NCBI GenBank assembly: GCA_944472135.2
Contig: OX235270.1
Span: 141,313,632-141,377,631 of the forward strand
DNA: 64,000 bases
Source of the DNA: Trichobilharzia regenti
Lineage: Eukaryota > Platyhelminthes > Trematoda > Strigeidida > Schistosomatidae
Direction of reading: 5' to 3'
This document shows positions 24,001-39,500 of this stretch, piece by piece. The notes under the pieces were generated by a model. The model did no database searches. It was given only the letters and a program-made list of their open reading frames with translations, and was not told where the DNA came from. Each line of letters opens with the position of its first letter. The first letter of the stretch is position 1. The position numbers were made by a program, and so were the translations under genes.

Positions 24001-24528
24001 AGGTCAAACCTTATTTCATATATAAAGGCCAATCAATCTATATTCCATTTTATGTCCTTTTATTCACACCTGATTGAGTTTTATCACTTACCTACTTACA
24101 CATACACACACACGTGCATATACATTTTTGAATTACCTACTTATCGATTATCACGTGATAAGGACAGCATAAAGACACTAATTCCTTAAGTAGTAATAAT
24201 ATTCAATCACACGCACACATACCACTGATTTGAAAATTTATTCGGATTAAAAGAGGCCACGTATGTATGTGCATGTGTGTGTGGCGGGGGGAGGAGGTGA
24301 ACATAGGTGGAGTCGCATAGGTGACACACACACACACACATACATACATATACTGAAAAATGGTGCGAAATTTCGAAGTGCCTCATGAAAGCAAATGAAA
24401 ACTGATTGTTCCAACCAACTTTTGAAACATATTAGCAACAAGTCGATGAGGAAATCTTTTCCTCTTTTATCGATGTAGTCATCTTCGAAAGGTGCATGTA
24501 CGATTGTATATTTATATTAAACAAGAAA

Positions 24529-24567
<39 letters not shown>

Positions 24568-27500
24568 CAGTGGTGACCGATGACGAACTGCAATGATCAA
24601 TCAATCATAGTACCCAACCTAACTCTGAAATTTCACGACATATATTCCGCCATCGTCAGTTAACCAGTTCCACTGAGGACCATCTGTCCACAACATACTT
24701 ACAACCCCACTAATCCAGTGAAGAACTCAAATAATTCAATATCCGTATGTAGTTAGTCACATTGAATTATTTCCCATGCATCGGGGTTTTAGGTGCCGGT
24801 ATATCACTTCAGTTGTCAGGAGTTAGAATTAATGGGACACTGGAGTCCAATCTCCAGTCCTTCTCCAGCCTATTAGCACAATGGTGAATGGAGACCAGCA
24901 GTGGAATCCACGATGCTGATTTCATCCTATTTGGGACTCGCCACACCTGAATGTACCCGTATTCCCAGGTGAGTGATGGTGTTTCGTCAAGACTCGAACC
25001 CGGAACTCGGAAGTGTAAAAGCAGCCATTCCTTGTGCAATGGCTATCAGTTATTATTCGTTTAAGACAATGTCAGGATCTTATATTCCGCCCTCCTCGTG
25101 CCTTTTCAGCGCACATAAAATAAGAACAAAAATAATCTTTTCCGTCCTACAGAAAACAAAGAAGAAAGCAAATTGGCACAAAAATTGTATAACATCTAAA
25201 AATCAATTTTTTGCGGTTTAAGTAAGTTTTGATTTCCCTGTCGATCTGTCGGAGCAAAATGATCAACCGCGGTTGAAGTGTCAGCTCCTAGTATTATTAT
25301 TATATCCTTTAATCCCTAGAGGAACATAGGGCTTCAGCTGCGCGTCTCCATTGCCTTCTGTTTTCTGCCAACTTTTTCACCTCGCTCCAAGTCTGCCCCC
25401 ACATGCTTTCACCTCCTCTTCACATGACCTCCTCCAAGTCACCCAACCCGCCGCTTCCCTTTCGGGTTCCACTCGAGGGCTTGTCTAGTGATGTCACTTA
25501 ATGGTTTCCTCAGCGTATGGCCAATCCATCTCCATTTCTTCCTGCCTATTTGTTTCACAGTCGGTTCGTGCTGGTTGGTTCGCTCCCAGAGATCCCTGTT
25601 GCTGATCTTTTCTGGCCATCTGATCTTGAGTATTAAGCGAAGACAACTCCCAGTACGGAAATCCTAATGAGGTCTGAGGACTAACCGGATGTTATTTGGC
25701 GACTGGCAGTCAAATCCAGTATGCGCACTTCGTCCTATTCAGGACTCATCAACTGGATTTCCCTGCATCTCCAATGAGCATCTATACTACGAGCCAACAT
25801 GTCAACCGAGGCTGGACATTTCGGAGAAACAAAACTGACTTGAACTGTAATGGTTAATTTCTGTAGCAAATGTTTTACTATGGGACAAGAAAAATATTGT
25901 TTCTGTGCATAGTTTAATTGCACTTTAAACAAAGGGGAAGGGGGGGGGGAAGAGTAGAGTGGAACATATGATCCAAAGAGTAAGTAAAAAATGCACTCTT
26001 TTGGTAAAAAAGTACATGTGGCAGAAAATAATATTTTTTTTTAAATCTATGGACAACAATAATATAAAAATAATCCATTGTATGAAAATTTTTCATGCAA
26101 ATATTACTACGGAAAATTCAATGAAATTGATTGTTTTTGTGCACTTGTTTTCTGTGTACAGAGTTCAAATATTGACAAAACGGTTTGAACTATTTATTGA
26201 TTTATCAATTAAAACTATTTGTGAAGCATATTTATAATTGTGAAAAAGAGAGATATAGTTAATATCTGTTTAACTGCTAGATACGTGAGTTTAGTTGATA
26301 TTTAAGGAAAGTATGGAAGCAGGAGATTCTCTCTCTCTCTCACACACACACATACAAACATACATATAGTAGAAGCATCTATGCCCAAGTTGAGTGTTTG
26401 TGTTATGGTTGTGTTACAGGGTTAACTTCAGTGAGAACCAAGTATCTGGAATTCTCCACTAAATAGGGTTATTATTATTATTTTTTACGAGTTGATCACA
26501 GATTGATATCAGTTAGAGAACCATTGAAAACCAGGGAGTACTGGAGATCTGTTTCATCCTAGTTTAGGAATCATCGGTAGTACGCACCCACTGACAGGGC
26601 TCGAGACCAGGACCTTCCGATTACAACACTGGCAAGCTCGTATACCATTTATCCACTGGGACACGATTCAATGGCCAGTCCATGAATTCTAATTTCTACC
26701 AATTCGTGATTTAACGCGACCTCAACCAATGTCGCTGGTGGGACATCCATCCTCACACATGATTGGATGGACCTCACTGGTTACGAATTGGCAGAAGTTA
26801 GGATTCATGGACTGGCCATTGAATCGTGTCCCAGTGGATGAATGGTCTACGAGCTTGCCAGTGTTGTAATCGGAAGGTCCTGGTCTCGAGCCCTGTCAGT
26901 GGGTGCGTACTACCGATGATTCCTAAACTAGGATGAAACAGATCTCCAGTACTCCCTGGTTTTCAATGGTTCTCTAACTGATATCAATCCATCATAAACT
27001 CGTAAAAACAAAACTAACCCTTACAAACCAAACTATGGAATATTATTACTATTATTATTATTCGGCCCTTGGATTCCCAGTGGAACATAGGGTATCAGTC
27101 TCTGGCACATATCCCTTTGTATTCCGTTGTTTCCCAAATTTTTAGCCAGTTTCAAGATTGCATGTCCATCAACTTTCATTTTCTCCTCCGCGTCGTCCTC
27201 TGCTCGACCACGCCCGACTCATCGCTTCCCATATTCGAGTTGCTTGAATATCTCCTCATCTTGCATCTCCAATCTGTTAACCTGTATTGGCTTCTGTACA
27301 TTCATTGGTCAGTTCGCCATATCGTCAGAACTCATTACCCATTCTAGCCAGTAGGTCATCTGGCCAACAGTATTCAGACAACGAAGGAACCTTCTGTTGA
27401 CGAATACCTGCAGTAACCTCTTTTGAAATGCTGTCACACCTACTGAAGCACTTACTGACTTAACACTCATGAAAACACTTTGAATTTTATCCCTTGAAAC

Positions 27501-30500
27501 AAGTGCTGTGATTCTACACACTGACTTCAGTATAATGAAGTCTGGCTACCTTTGACATGCCGCTTGTAATTAAAGTGATGCTGGCTGTCCATTTCTCCAT
27601 GAACAATGGTAACTGGTGTTTTTTGTTGCTTGTCGAGTATCCTCATAACCACTGCCTTTTCTATGTTCCCCTGGGGTCTTACTATCTTTTATCAATCCTC
27701 CCTTAGACAAAGCTGTCTTCGAGCTAGTGAAACAGAATTGGTACAATAAATCATACGCGAAGTTCACTTCTTGTTCTTTATTGATTTGGTAAATTTTGAT
27801 CTATGCCATTGTGTTCCTTGTGTGTGTTTGTCTATGTGAATATCCAGAGTAGCTTGATTACACCCTACCTCAAGGAAATCTCTAATATTCATTAATTAGT
27901 ATTTCCTCCATTTAAAAAGTTTCCACAAATTTTCCCAGTCGAATTTGTATCCACAGTTGCGTACACAGGCATTCATTGACATGAGTTAGTATAGAAAACC
28001 ACTAGAAATCACAGAGTACTGGGCAGATGCTTCGCCTGCTTAGTTTTCGACTCCTCACTAGTAACCATCAGAGTTCGTCTGTCTGTCTGTCTGTTTTCGA
28101 CATAGAACTCTGCACAAATTTGCGGCAGTCCAAGTCGCCACACTCCGTGTAGCACGCGAAGCAAGAGAAGAAAGTACAAGAAAAGCATAATAGAGACAGT
28201 GGGCAGAGGTGTGAGACAAAGGAGGAGTAATAACGAAGAACAAAACAGTTTCATTGGAGATCATAAGTCACAAGGAGTGGATGCATCTGAGCTGGCCACT
28301 GAGAACGATTTTGAGCCATGTCACCAATTGTTTCCAACCATAGATTTTTACCGTCCCGAGGACCCCAGCCTGGAAGTCTACACCTTCCTACGTGGCTGGC
28401 TTAGACCAACTGTTGTGGATTTGATTGACTGGTGCCAAGTTTTTGTTTGACCGCCGCTAGCTTTTTTCCAGCCTGACCCTATATCCGCTAACATTGCTCG
28501 TCGAGGGAGGCGATGGCTTGGCATATGCGACACATGTCCTAACCATCTCAGTCTTTGTAACTTCACGACTTCGTCGATTGATTTCCCCTGTTTACCTAGA
28601 ACTCTACGCCTAACCCCAATGTTGCTCACCTTATTATGCCACTTTACACGGGAAATAGAGCTCAGGCACCTATGATCAAAGACAGCTAGTCTTTTCATGA
28701 GTTCGTATGCAGGACCTTAAGGTTATGAGGTCAAACACATTTGCCATTCAGTCACCTGAGCCGGGATCAAATGGGCCATGAATTCTAACTTCTGTTGAGT
28801 CCTATCGCGTTTTCCTTTGTCATCACAGTAAGGGGAGTGACTTTCATTCTTTTTTTCCATTCCTTTGCATGTGCCAAGTGGAACATGAGACTTTAGGCTC
28901 CTTTATTATTGGAGTTTCAGTAGTGAGTTGAATGTATTTACAGAGGGGGATTGCTCGTAGCCTCATGCATTAAACCGTCTCTCTTTTGCGAATTCACCAG
29001 TGATTGCCAGTAAACTAGACGAGGTTAAGGAGTGTTTCGGTGGCCGAGAATCGAACCTAGACCTACCGAGAGGTTTGCAGGTATGAAGATTTCAGTATTT
29101 TAGCAATGACTTCGGAAATATTCTTCGTGTATGCATATAAATTACTTACTTGAATCACCAGACGATATCACTTAGGAAAACTGATTTGATGCTTACCACC
29201 AGCGATTGGCTATATAGAGGAAGTTATCTGAAATTCTAGTGAGAAGCTAGAGGAAAGTCACTCCATGGTGATATTGGCTGGCGACTTGGCTATATATATG
29301 GCTAATTGGCAGAAGCTGAAATTCGTCGGCCACTGGATCGAGTCCCAGTGGCTGAACGGTCTACGAGCTTGCCTTTGTAACCGGAAGGCCCTGGGATCGG
29401 ATGATCTGATGGCTTAGTACTGATAAAGAATTCAAAACTAGGACGAAACAAATTTCCAGTACTCTCTGGTTTCCTCCTAATGGTTTACTAACTAATGTCA
29501 CCTCGTGATCAAACTTGTATCCTTACAGAACAAAACTTGAGAAGCTTACTTGAATATCAGGCCAGTCCACCGATAGAAAATGATGCAGTACAGTCAGTGT
29601 TTTCTTCTCTAACAATGAATTCCTTCGGTGTTCAGCTGCTGCTACACCGCGACCATATTCGCCGCATTTCTTCAATGCCTCACCTAGAATTACAAAAGCA
29701 ATAAAATAAATGAGCAAAATCAACAATCTGCAACAATGTTGACTAGCTTTATTGATTTGTAAGGGCCTATGGAGAGTTGCCATCTGAAAAGATGACAACC
29801 CATGGAATGCATCGAGGATGTCCACTGAACACATATTTTTAAAATTTCAACATATGCGTACTAATGGAAGTGACCCAAGCTACTTTTAGCGACTTAGGGA
29901 TTGACTTCACACTAGTTTGTTATGCTGTAGACTTGAAGTGTGAGGATGACATTGCTATCCTAGCTGAAGGAGCCCGCGAAAGTCAGCGTCTTCTCAGTAT
30001 GTTTGGTATGCATTTTTATCCTCTCAAATGTAAGATGGTGATGCAGGATTGAACTGCAGTGACTCCCAGCTTGGAGATAGAGAATGAAGTGGTGCAGCAT
30101 GGCGACCCCTTGACTCATTCGGAAAGTTGCATCAGCCACAATGGACTGATTGCTGACCAAATCTCGGCGCGCATACAAAAGGCTTGAGGGGAATTTTTCA
30201 GCTTACATTAATCCTGAGGTAGGCATGATATCCGACCGGGTGTCGATAAAAAGTCGCCTGTACCACACGGCAGTTTGCTCTGCTCTCCCTCCTTATGGCT
30301 GTAAGATATAACCGTTGAAAGTAGGAAGTGTGAAAAAAGTGGTTTTGTTTGACCACAGATTTCTGCGCCTGATCTTCCATGTTAAGTGTACATAGAATCA
30401 TATTCGTTATTTACACACGACTACAGTTTTCAGCGTGAAAATTCAACCCAGTTTCACTAGACGAAAATTACCCATTTAAGAATTAGAAAAGGTATTTAAA

Positions 30501-33500
30501 CCGGTTAGACGGCTTAAATGGTAATCAAGAAAGCAAATGAAATAGCGTGACTGTGGCGGATTTTCAGTGATATCTGCGGAACTAAAAATGTAATACCTTG
30601 TAATAACAGTTTGTACTAGAAGCTAGACAACCAGTCACTGGGCTGTTTGAACTGGTTTTGGTCTCTAAGCTGAGTTAAAACCACGTACACTGCACTGAGA
30701 TGGCCTGAATCAGAAAACAACCAAAACTGCCTTCAAGTGTTCAGATCACTTCGACCTAGCTAACTGGCTAGTCAGCATTACTGGTTCACTTAGGTGGTAA
30801 CCAGTAGTATATGGCACTTCGCCTAACAACTTTTTTCTCTTCTTAATTATTTATCTATGAGTATGATTATTAACTTTCAACAGTAAAATTCATAAGGGAT
30901 ACACTTAAGATACTATAGCATACACTTGGAGTTCTTTCTAGTGTTTACCCTTACTTTCATGTGCATGGAGTTCAGTTCATTAGAAGTAACATACTTTGTA
31001 TGTAAGTTGTATTAAGCATTATTAATATTGTCACAGATGACTGATTTCATTTTGGTTAAATAAATGCAAGAACTGGCGCGGCTTTATGCTCCTGTCCATC
31101 CCAAGCAAAATACTAAGCTGCGTCATCCTGGAGAGAATCAAACACGCCCTGGATGAAAATGTTCGACCGAGAAAAGCTGGATTCAGGAGAAACAGGTCAT
31201 GTATTGACCAAATCGCCACACTACGGATCATCAATGAACAAAGCTTGGAATGACAGTCATCTCTCTATCTCACTCAACTTCATAGACTTTGAAAAGGCCT
31301 CCGATAGCGCAGCTTCGACCGAGAGGTGATTTGGAAACTACTTCGCTACTACAAGGTGCCGCCGACAATTATACATCTCGTCCAACAGTTATTCAACAAT
31401 ACTGCGTGCCAGGTAATCGACAACAGGAGACTTACGGAAGCCTTCGAAGTGAGGGTGGGAGTAAGACAAGCTGGCTGTCTACTATCGTCCATGACTTTCC
31501 TGACTGCAGTAGATTGGGTCATGCGGCAAAGGGCGGGCTATAAGGAAACAGGCATAAGAGGGACCCACACACAAAAAAGAACTTGGAGGATCTGGACTTC
31601 GCCGATGATATGTGTCTGATTTCACACAAACTGGAAGATATGCAAGTGAAAAGCAACAAGTTGGCGATAGAAACAGCATCCAGAGAAAATAGGACTTCGG
31701 GTGAACATAGAGGAAACAGATGTAGATGATGAAGATTCCTGACCAACAGTAACAACAACAACAGACAACAACCAGCATAAATGGGAGGAACCTGAAAGAA
31801 ACAACCTCCTTCACCTACCCACCTACCTGCGAAGCATCGTTTCAACTACAGGCCAACGGAACTGACGAGGATATCAAAGCCAAAATCGGAAAAGCAAGAC
31901 AAGCTTTCATTAGTCTTAAGTCTGTGTGGAGGTCAACATCACTCAGCATCAAAAATAAGATCCAGTTTTTCAACTCAAATGTGAAGTCAGGGCTACTTTA
32001 CGGATCAGAGATTTGGCGCGTCATAAAGAGCATCTCAAACAAACTACAGACCTTCATTAACAGCTGTCTTTGCTCAACTCTGCTCAAGATCAGATGGCCG
32101 GCCAGAGAAGATCAGTAACAGGGACTTCTGGGAGCGAACCAGCCAGGAACTTATTGTGCAACAAATAGGCAGGAAGAAATGGAGATGGATTGGCCATACT
32201 CTGAGGAAACCACCAAGTGACATCACTAGACAAGCCCTCGAGTGGAACCCAACAGGAAAGCGGCGAGTTGGTCGTCAGTGGAAGGGTGACATGAAGGGGG
32301 TCATGTGAAGAGGAGATGAAAGCAGGTGGACAGACTTGGAGCCAGGTTAGAACGTTGGCAGAGAACCGAACGCAATGGAGATGCGCAGCCGAACTTCTAT
32401 GTTCCTCAAGGAATTAAAGGAAGTAATAATAATACACACCAAGCATTTCATGGAATACTGATATTCCGTGAGTGAAAATTTTGCGAGTTATTTTCGCAAA
32501 ATTCGAATGTCTAATGTTGTTGTTTTAAAGCCAACTTTATAAGTCAGTCTCCTTCTGGTTGGTCGGTTCAGGATTACTCGTTGTGCATGCAGTTTTTGTT
32601 CACTTTGTGCAAACTCCTCACCCAGACTGCTTCTTCAATAACCATAGGATTCAAATGTTGGTTATCAGGGATCTGATTGGTTACAAGATTTTATTATGAG
32701 CTGACATCGGTTAGAGAACTACTGGAAAACCTGGATAGCTGTTGCGTCCTGGCTCGGGACCCTTCATCAGTAAACAGTACGCAGTTCAGATAGGTAGTTA
32801 CCTGGGTTCTAAGGGGAAGTCATGACAGGTCGGACAAATACTCGCCACCAATGATACTGGCTAGCGGTCACGCTATATCGTGAATTGACACAAGTTGAAA
32901 TTCTTGAGCCATCATATCGGGTGCAAGTACCCCACTTCGATACAGGGATGTCCCGGGTTTGAATCCCAGTGTGTGTGTGTGTGTGTGTGCTGTAAAGAGT
33001 CCCAAACTAAGACGAAACAATTATCCCGTACTCTCTATTTTTCCGATGGTCCTCTAACGGACATCAGCTCATGATGAAATCCCGTAAACATAAGATTTTT
33101 ATGAGTTTGTGAAATTTGTTTTTGGTACGTCGCCTACACATTTATTCGCTAATCTACTCAGCTCATTTTAATTATAAACGGATTTATTATAACGCAATCA
33201 AGTTAATTTCATACAGCTATTATAATTTTAGATTATTCGAAATTAGTCTAAATGGAACAGAATGAACGACAATCAGTCAGTTGAATAGTCGATCAATAAA
33301 TGGACTAATTATTCTTTTATTTATCTGTCTACTCTACATGTTATTTGCTTACAACGCATGTATTTACATAAGAATAGGAGATTAGTTAGGCCATTTTTGA
33401 TTAGTTGGTAGGTCGATCGAAAGGGCATCAAGTGAACAGTAATCAAAAAAGCGATATTATGTCTTGCTTTGTTTAATTTAGACGAAAATAAAAAAAAATT

Positions 33501-36500
33501 TGTCTGACACATGGAGTATGCTTGCGTCACAGTTTTCCGACAACCTGATCACATACACGCGTGCTTGTCATAGACATACAGACTTATAAAAGGTCAAAAT
33601 ATTTAAGGGTCAAGATCACAGGTAAGAGGCAGGCAAAAAGAATGGGGGTGAAGGCATTACTAAGCAAAATGAATCTTGGTTTTAAAGGCAGGTTGAAAGT
33701 AAAAAAAAAAAACAAATAATTATTATTTGCAACAATTAGTGAATCAGATTTCGGTCGTTTTTAATGACTAAGACTTCAACTAATTCTAAGTGTCTAACCC
33801 AAACTTGTTTTGTGTATATCAGATCACAGCATCAGAGAGATAGTATCATTTCCTAATTTGTTTAACAGTTTGCTAACTGTATTGATGGTTGCATCTTATG
33901 CTTAGCTAAGAAGAACCCATCGAATTCTGTAGGTTAGGGCCTACAGAATACAAGTTTAAACTGTTGCAAGAACAATTTCTTTTCCATTCCATTGTATCTC
34001 GAGTAGAACATAGGGTCCCAAGATTTGAATGCGGAGTCTGAATAGCTGCGGTGGGGGTTTTATGACATGAGGTTGGCAACCTAACGTCTCAGCTTCTCTT
34101 TTCACCGCGTTTACTACCGGTTTACCAGGACGTTGTTGGCCGGGGACTGAATCCAGATTAAGGGGGTAGTTGGCAAGCATTTTACCAATTAACCATCGAC
34201 GCAGTCTGTGGAAACAAACCTGCATAAATCAACTCACTGTAGAAATATAATGTCTAAAGCCATCTGTCACAGACCACATCGTAGAGATGGTTCATAAAGC
34301 TGATTTCAGCAATGCCCGTAAACTTTATATATGTAATAATGTACCTGAAACATTCTGAATTGTATTTTTTATTTATATTTTTGATTACAGCTTGATTCCA
34401 AACCGTATTTTTGGTACAAGTATGAAATTTTCAGCATGTGATATTGGTAGCCCAAATTTTGCAGGCCGACCATAGATATCAGGTGTGCGTCGGCAGGGGG
34501 TCGAAACCCGGACCATGTGCATGGTCGGTGAGAGTCCTAACCGTTGTGCCACCGACGCAGTTCTGACCCTTTATATACATATGAATGAAAGGTACGCATG
34601 CATGTGTGTGTGTCCATGTGATCAGACTGTCCGAAATGTTTCATGGACAAATGCACATTACACATTTCAGATAAATTACGTCTTCTTTATTTCTTTTGTT
34701 GAGACTGATTTGAGTACTATTCACCTGACAAAAAGTTCATATCAAAATGACCATTTTATATACGATAAGCCTTAATTAAGGATTATAACCGGTATTCTTT
34801 CCATTTGTTCAGAGGGGAACAACAACAAACTGCTTTAGTGGCACAAGTCTCCATTCAGCTTGGTTATCTTCCATAACTTTCAACCGGCTACGCTACACTG
34901 TCCGCAAGCTCCTATATTCATTCGCCTTCTTGTCCGCACATGATCTACTCTATATCATCCTCGAACGCCAAATTTTTCGCTACCTATCCACGTTTCACTC
35001 GATGTCCTTGAAAATTTCTAGTTTTCATTTTTCTTACTGCTTGTTTGTTGGTTAGGCAACAGACTGTTGACTGGTGCAGTGTTCAGCCTGATAGGATTCC
35101 TTGTTGTCGGCCGCCACCTGATGCTTATAATCGAGGCAAATAAGGCGGCAGATGATGACAAATGTGAAGTAGGCGGCCTATTGAAAATGCTTTCGGTGAT
35201 GGACACGTCAATTCTCTGAATTACACAGAAGCACTCAATGATTTTACACCTTATTATTAAGCTTTCTTTTCTATATAGTGATTCTTTTGTGGTGATTAAC
35301 CTATTTATATTAACCTCAATTAAATTGCTTGCGAAACTGCAATTCATAAATGTTTCCCTTTGACTTAATCTACACACGGTAATAAAATAAAGCCAGATGG
35401 TAGATAGTTGTAAATAACCAGTTTATCTTTCCAGGTACACACACACACACAGAGTGAGTGGCGTGGAGAAAATATTCAGTTTAAGGAAATCCACTACTGT
35501 ACGTAATTATAAATTGTATTCACATTGACCCAATTATATATTTATTATTTATTTTAAATCTATTTTACTTCGATATTTCAATGCACGATAAAAAGAAATA
35601 TTCTGGATATGGCGTTCACATCCAGCCATCTGTAGTGATTTAAGTTGAAAGATTTGTAATGGGGGTGTGTGTGCCAGAGTAATGGGAGAGGCGAAGGGAA
35701 TTTAATTTCAGAAAACGAACCATCTGGGGCAGTTAGACTTGAAAAATGTTTTTCCATAGTGACCTTAGCATAATTTCGAGTTCTTATGATGACTTTGTCC
35801 TAATACCACGGCAGTTTTAAACACCTAGCCTGACCCTTGCTCTCCGATCGATGATACTTGGTTAGATACGCATGTCACTAGAGAATATTGGCGCTATTAA
35901 GTCATTCACTATTGTTGGCAGACATACAAACAGAAAGATGCTTATACTTTTAGAGGCTTGTGCAACCAGGGTCTATAGACCCGATCTTTCTGTGCACAGA
36001 AGGAAATGATTCATTTGAATCGACCCTGGTGATATCCATTTACTCTGTCAATTGTTATCATAGCTATTTTATATTATTGCATCTCTTATTATTATTGTTA
36101 TTATTATTCCTGTTTCGCATTTCTTAACATTTTCAAGTTCCAGTGTTAGGCGATTGGAGTTAATCGGTATGAGGCTATTAACCTGGGTCTCTTGCTTGCT
36201 AACACTTGTCAGCAAGGCGTATCTGAATTCTAGAAGAGAATGATACACCCACATCGAACATAATTTCAGAGCGTACCGACTGGCGATCACATTGAAAACT
36301 TGACTGGTAGTCAATTTGATGTACAACTTCTTGGTGAACAGATAGTGTACACAGTTAACGTTCCCAAGCTAAACATACGAACACAAACACTGTCACAAAC
36401 GGCTTTTTAATATCTGACAATTGCGTGCCACTAGGTTACGCACGTTCCAGTCTCCAGGAGATTTTTACTATCAACTTTAGAATTGACCAAAGCCCAAGAT

Positions 36501-39500
36501 AAAGAAGAGTAGTCACTTTTAGAAATGCAAGAGGGTTGTTATATATATGTATATATATATATATGTTTATATAAGGTTTATTCGATTAATCAACAGCGTA
36601 GGGCTGGGAACACTGGACCATTTGTCTATCAAGCAAATAGTGAGTGCTGCGTTAAAGGTCCTTTCGAGGTGGGAGGGGGCGGAAGTACTAGCACTTACTG
36701 AGATATAGGTAAACCCAGTTGAGAACTCCATCTTCAAATAGGACAAAACACACATGTCTCGCATTCATCTGCCCGCCACTGTTAACCAAATTTACATCAA
36801 CTTGGCGCCAGAGAATTGTGAAAATTACCATACTAAGAACCCCTGTGTTAAAATAGATCAATCAGCATTTCATTCCCGTAAAATTCAAAGTAGATCCAAA
36901 TTATAAACAACTGTTTGTGAGTTGGTGCTTCAAGTGTGGAATGCTTGTCAACCAAGCGCACGGCCTTGATTCGGTTCATGACTGACACTCACTCCTAGAC
37001 CTAGATAACTGGTGATAAGCCAGGTGAAAAGGGAAGACTCAGCATGAAACTAAAAACCGTAACCAAAGCTCAAAGCTTGAAATCCTCGCTATCTATCGCT
37101 CCGAACGAAAAGGAATGAATATAAAATAAAGTAATTCTCATTCAAGAGGTGGATGGCTTTTGTGGCTCGGCATTAAAGGAACTGACGCCTGAAAAGGTGG
37201 ATGCTGGGATTTGAGTCTAATTAAAGGAGACGCGAGCATTCGCTGGCATGTAGATACATCCAGCTGTCAAGAACCGAAATGGACGAGACACACACACGCA
37301 CCCTAGATTTTAATGTCAGCATCCACCACTCATAGATGATAATGACGACTTATCAGTACATATCTCGAGTTTAAATTTAATATTCAGACTATTTATCATA
37401 GATGTATAGAAGATAATTGATTCATAGGTTTTTGGTTTAAACGCACACACACATACATACATTAACTTCCCATTTGGTTTCCAATTTTTTACATTCACTT
37501 CCGGTGAAATATGGTAGATTTATTTCTAGAATATTCTACTAATTTTCGTTCGCATCAGTAATGCCACACATTAATACAGGGAATTTAGAGATGTTGATTT
37601 ATTTTTTCTACAAGTGATTATAATTTACTCAGTCAACTATTATGAATGTGTTTTTTCTCCCCATAACCGTGGTATGATTTATCTCCTAAGAGATGGAGAG
37701 AGGTATTCATAAAACTCTTTTCAACTTGATCTAATTTATATGATATTGCCTGGCAGTGGGATCCCGTATGCGTGGTATTCAGCTGTAGAGTAAAGCAGGA
37801 AAGCTGGATGTTGAGAGTTATAAATATAAGAAATCTAAGGTGAGTCCATTTTTCCACTTATCCGGGAAGTATCGCTTTAACTCAGATGTCATGGATGAAA
37901 AGGGCGAAACTAGACTGGCTAGGGGAAGAAAGACAAGCATTTGTTACTGTAGCGACCCACTTTACAATGCTTAATCCTAAGAACGAGACCTGAGTACTGC
38001 TTACCACTAATGTCAAGTCAGTCATTGCTAATAAATGGTTTAAAAAAAGACTCGATACGTGCCATCATCAACAGTGTTTTCAACACTCAAGTTCAAACTG
38101 CTATCAACAATTACCTACTCTTCTGCCTTGATACTGAAGATGACTTGGCCGACCAGAATGGATAAGGAACTAAAAAGGAACCTTTGCAACGAACTACCAA
38201 ACAACCTACCGCGCATCAAATATAAGGACGGAAATAGATTTAGATGAAACGGACATATGAAGAAGAGACCTTCAAGTGAGATCACACATCATGTAAGCCA
38301 TTGAATGGAATGTGAGGGGGCAGCAACGAGTTTGACGTGAGTCAGAGGGCAGCAGAGAGGGGACAATTTATGGAGAAACGAAAGCTTGTGAGCTATCAAC
38401 AAATCAGCAGAAACTAGTGATAGAGAAGGGAATGGAATGAAGATGCGCTACTGAGTCCCTTGTACCCACTTGGGATGGAAGGGACACATAAAATATTGAT
38501 AATAAGTATAAGAGGAAACATGAAAATTCAGTTTACATATAGAGATAATAAAGACAATACACTCATCGTTACAAATAAAAGCGAGTTTGACAAACTTACC
38601 ATATTGACTGTTAACGCCAACATCCATAGCAACATTGATCAGTGTCTCTCCAAAATGTTCAGCAGGCAACTTTGCTGGAACTTTTAACCAGTAAGCCTTA
38701 TTATCAGTGACCAAACTTTCTACCTTGCTTGCTAAACACAAAGAGGATTAAATTTAAATTTTTAAAAGCTGTATTAAAATCAAATCATTTTTAGAAGCGA
38801 ACGAAAAAAATATTCGAAGGCAAAATAGATCGTAATGATTTACAAAATTCCAGACTCCTTTAGGTGTGTGTTCACTAACTTCACTACTGAGAAGTTAATA
38901 GAAGTTTAGATGGCGCTGAAAACTTTTGCATGCCGTATATAACTATACACATGTATAAGTATACACGAACAGTTGTTGTTAAACCACTTTGAAATCTACT
39001 ATAGACCAACTTACAGAAGAGAAATATATATTCGTTGAATTTAGGACCTATAATTCATTTATTAAAATTCCTTTGCGGTTACAGTAGCTTCAGATTTCGA
39101 AGCTTTAGTGGCGGAACACGGCTGCTATGGTTCCCAATTTTTGGGCCTACTGTTAACCAGGCGAGATGTGGAGTGTATCAGCAGGGTATCGAATCCCGAC
39201 CTCCCACTAGTGGCTGGTAAGTATTCTTCCACTGAAGGGGGGAGAAGAATTCGATTACGGGTATTATTAATAAGAAACTAATTAAACAAACAGCGCTCAA
39301 ACCATTGTAAATGGAAAGCATGGTAGACCATAAAATAAGAAAGAAAGAGTACTTGAAGACTTTAAGAATTAAGGTTAAAATAGTCTCTGAATTGGAATTC
39401 CGCAAAGACTAGCTAATAGCTAAGAAAAGCGAGGAAATATTACAAGCGTTTCTAAAACACCAACGTTTAATTTACGAAACTATTTACAAAATTTTCCAAG

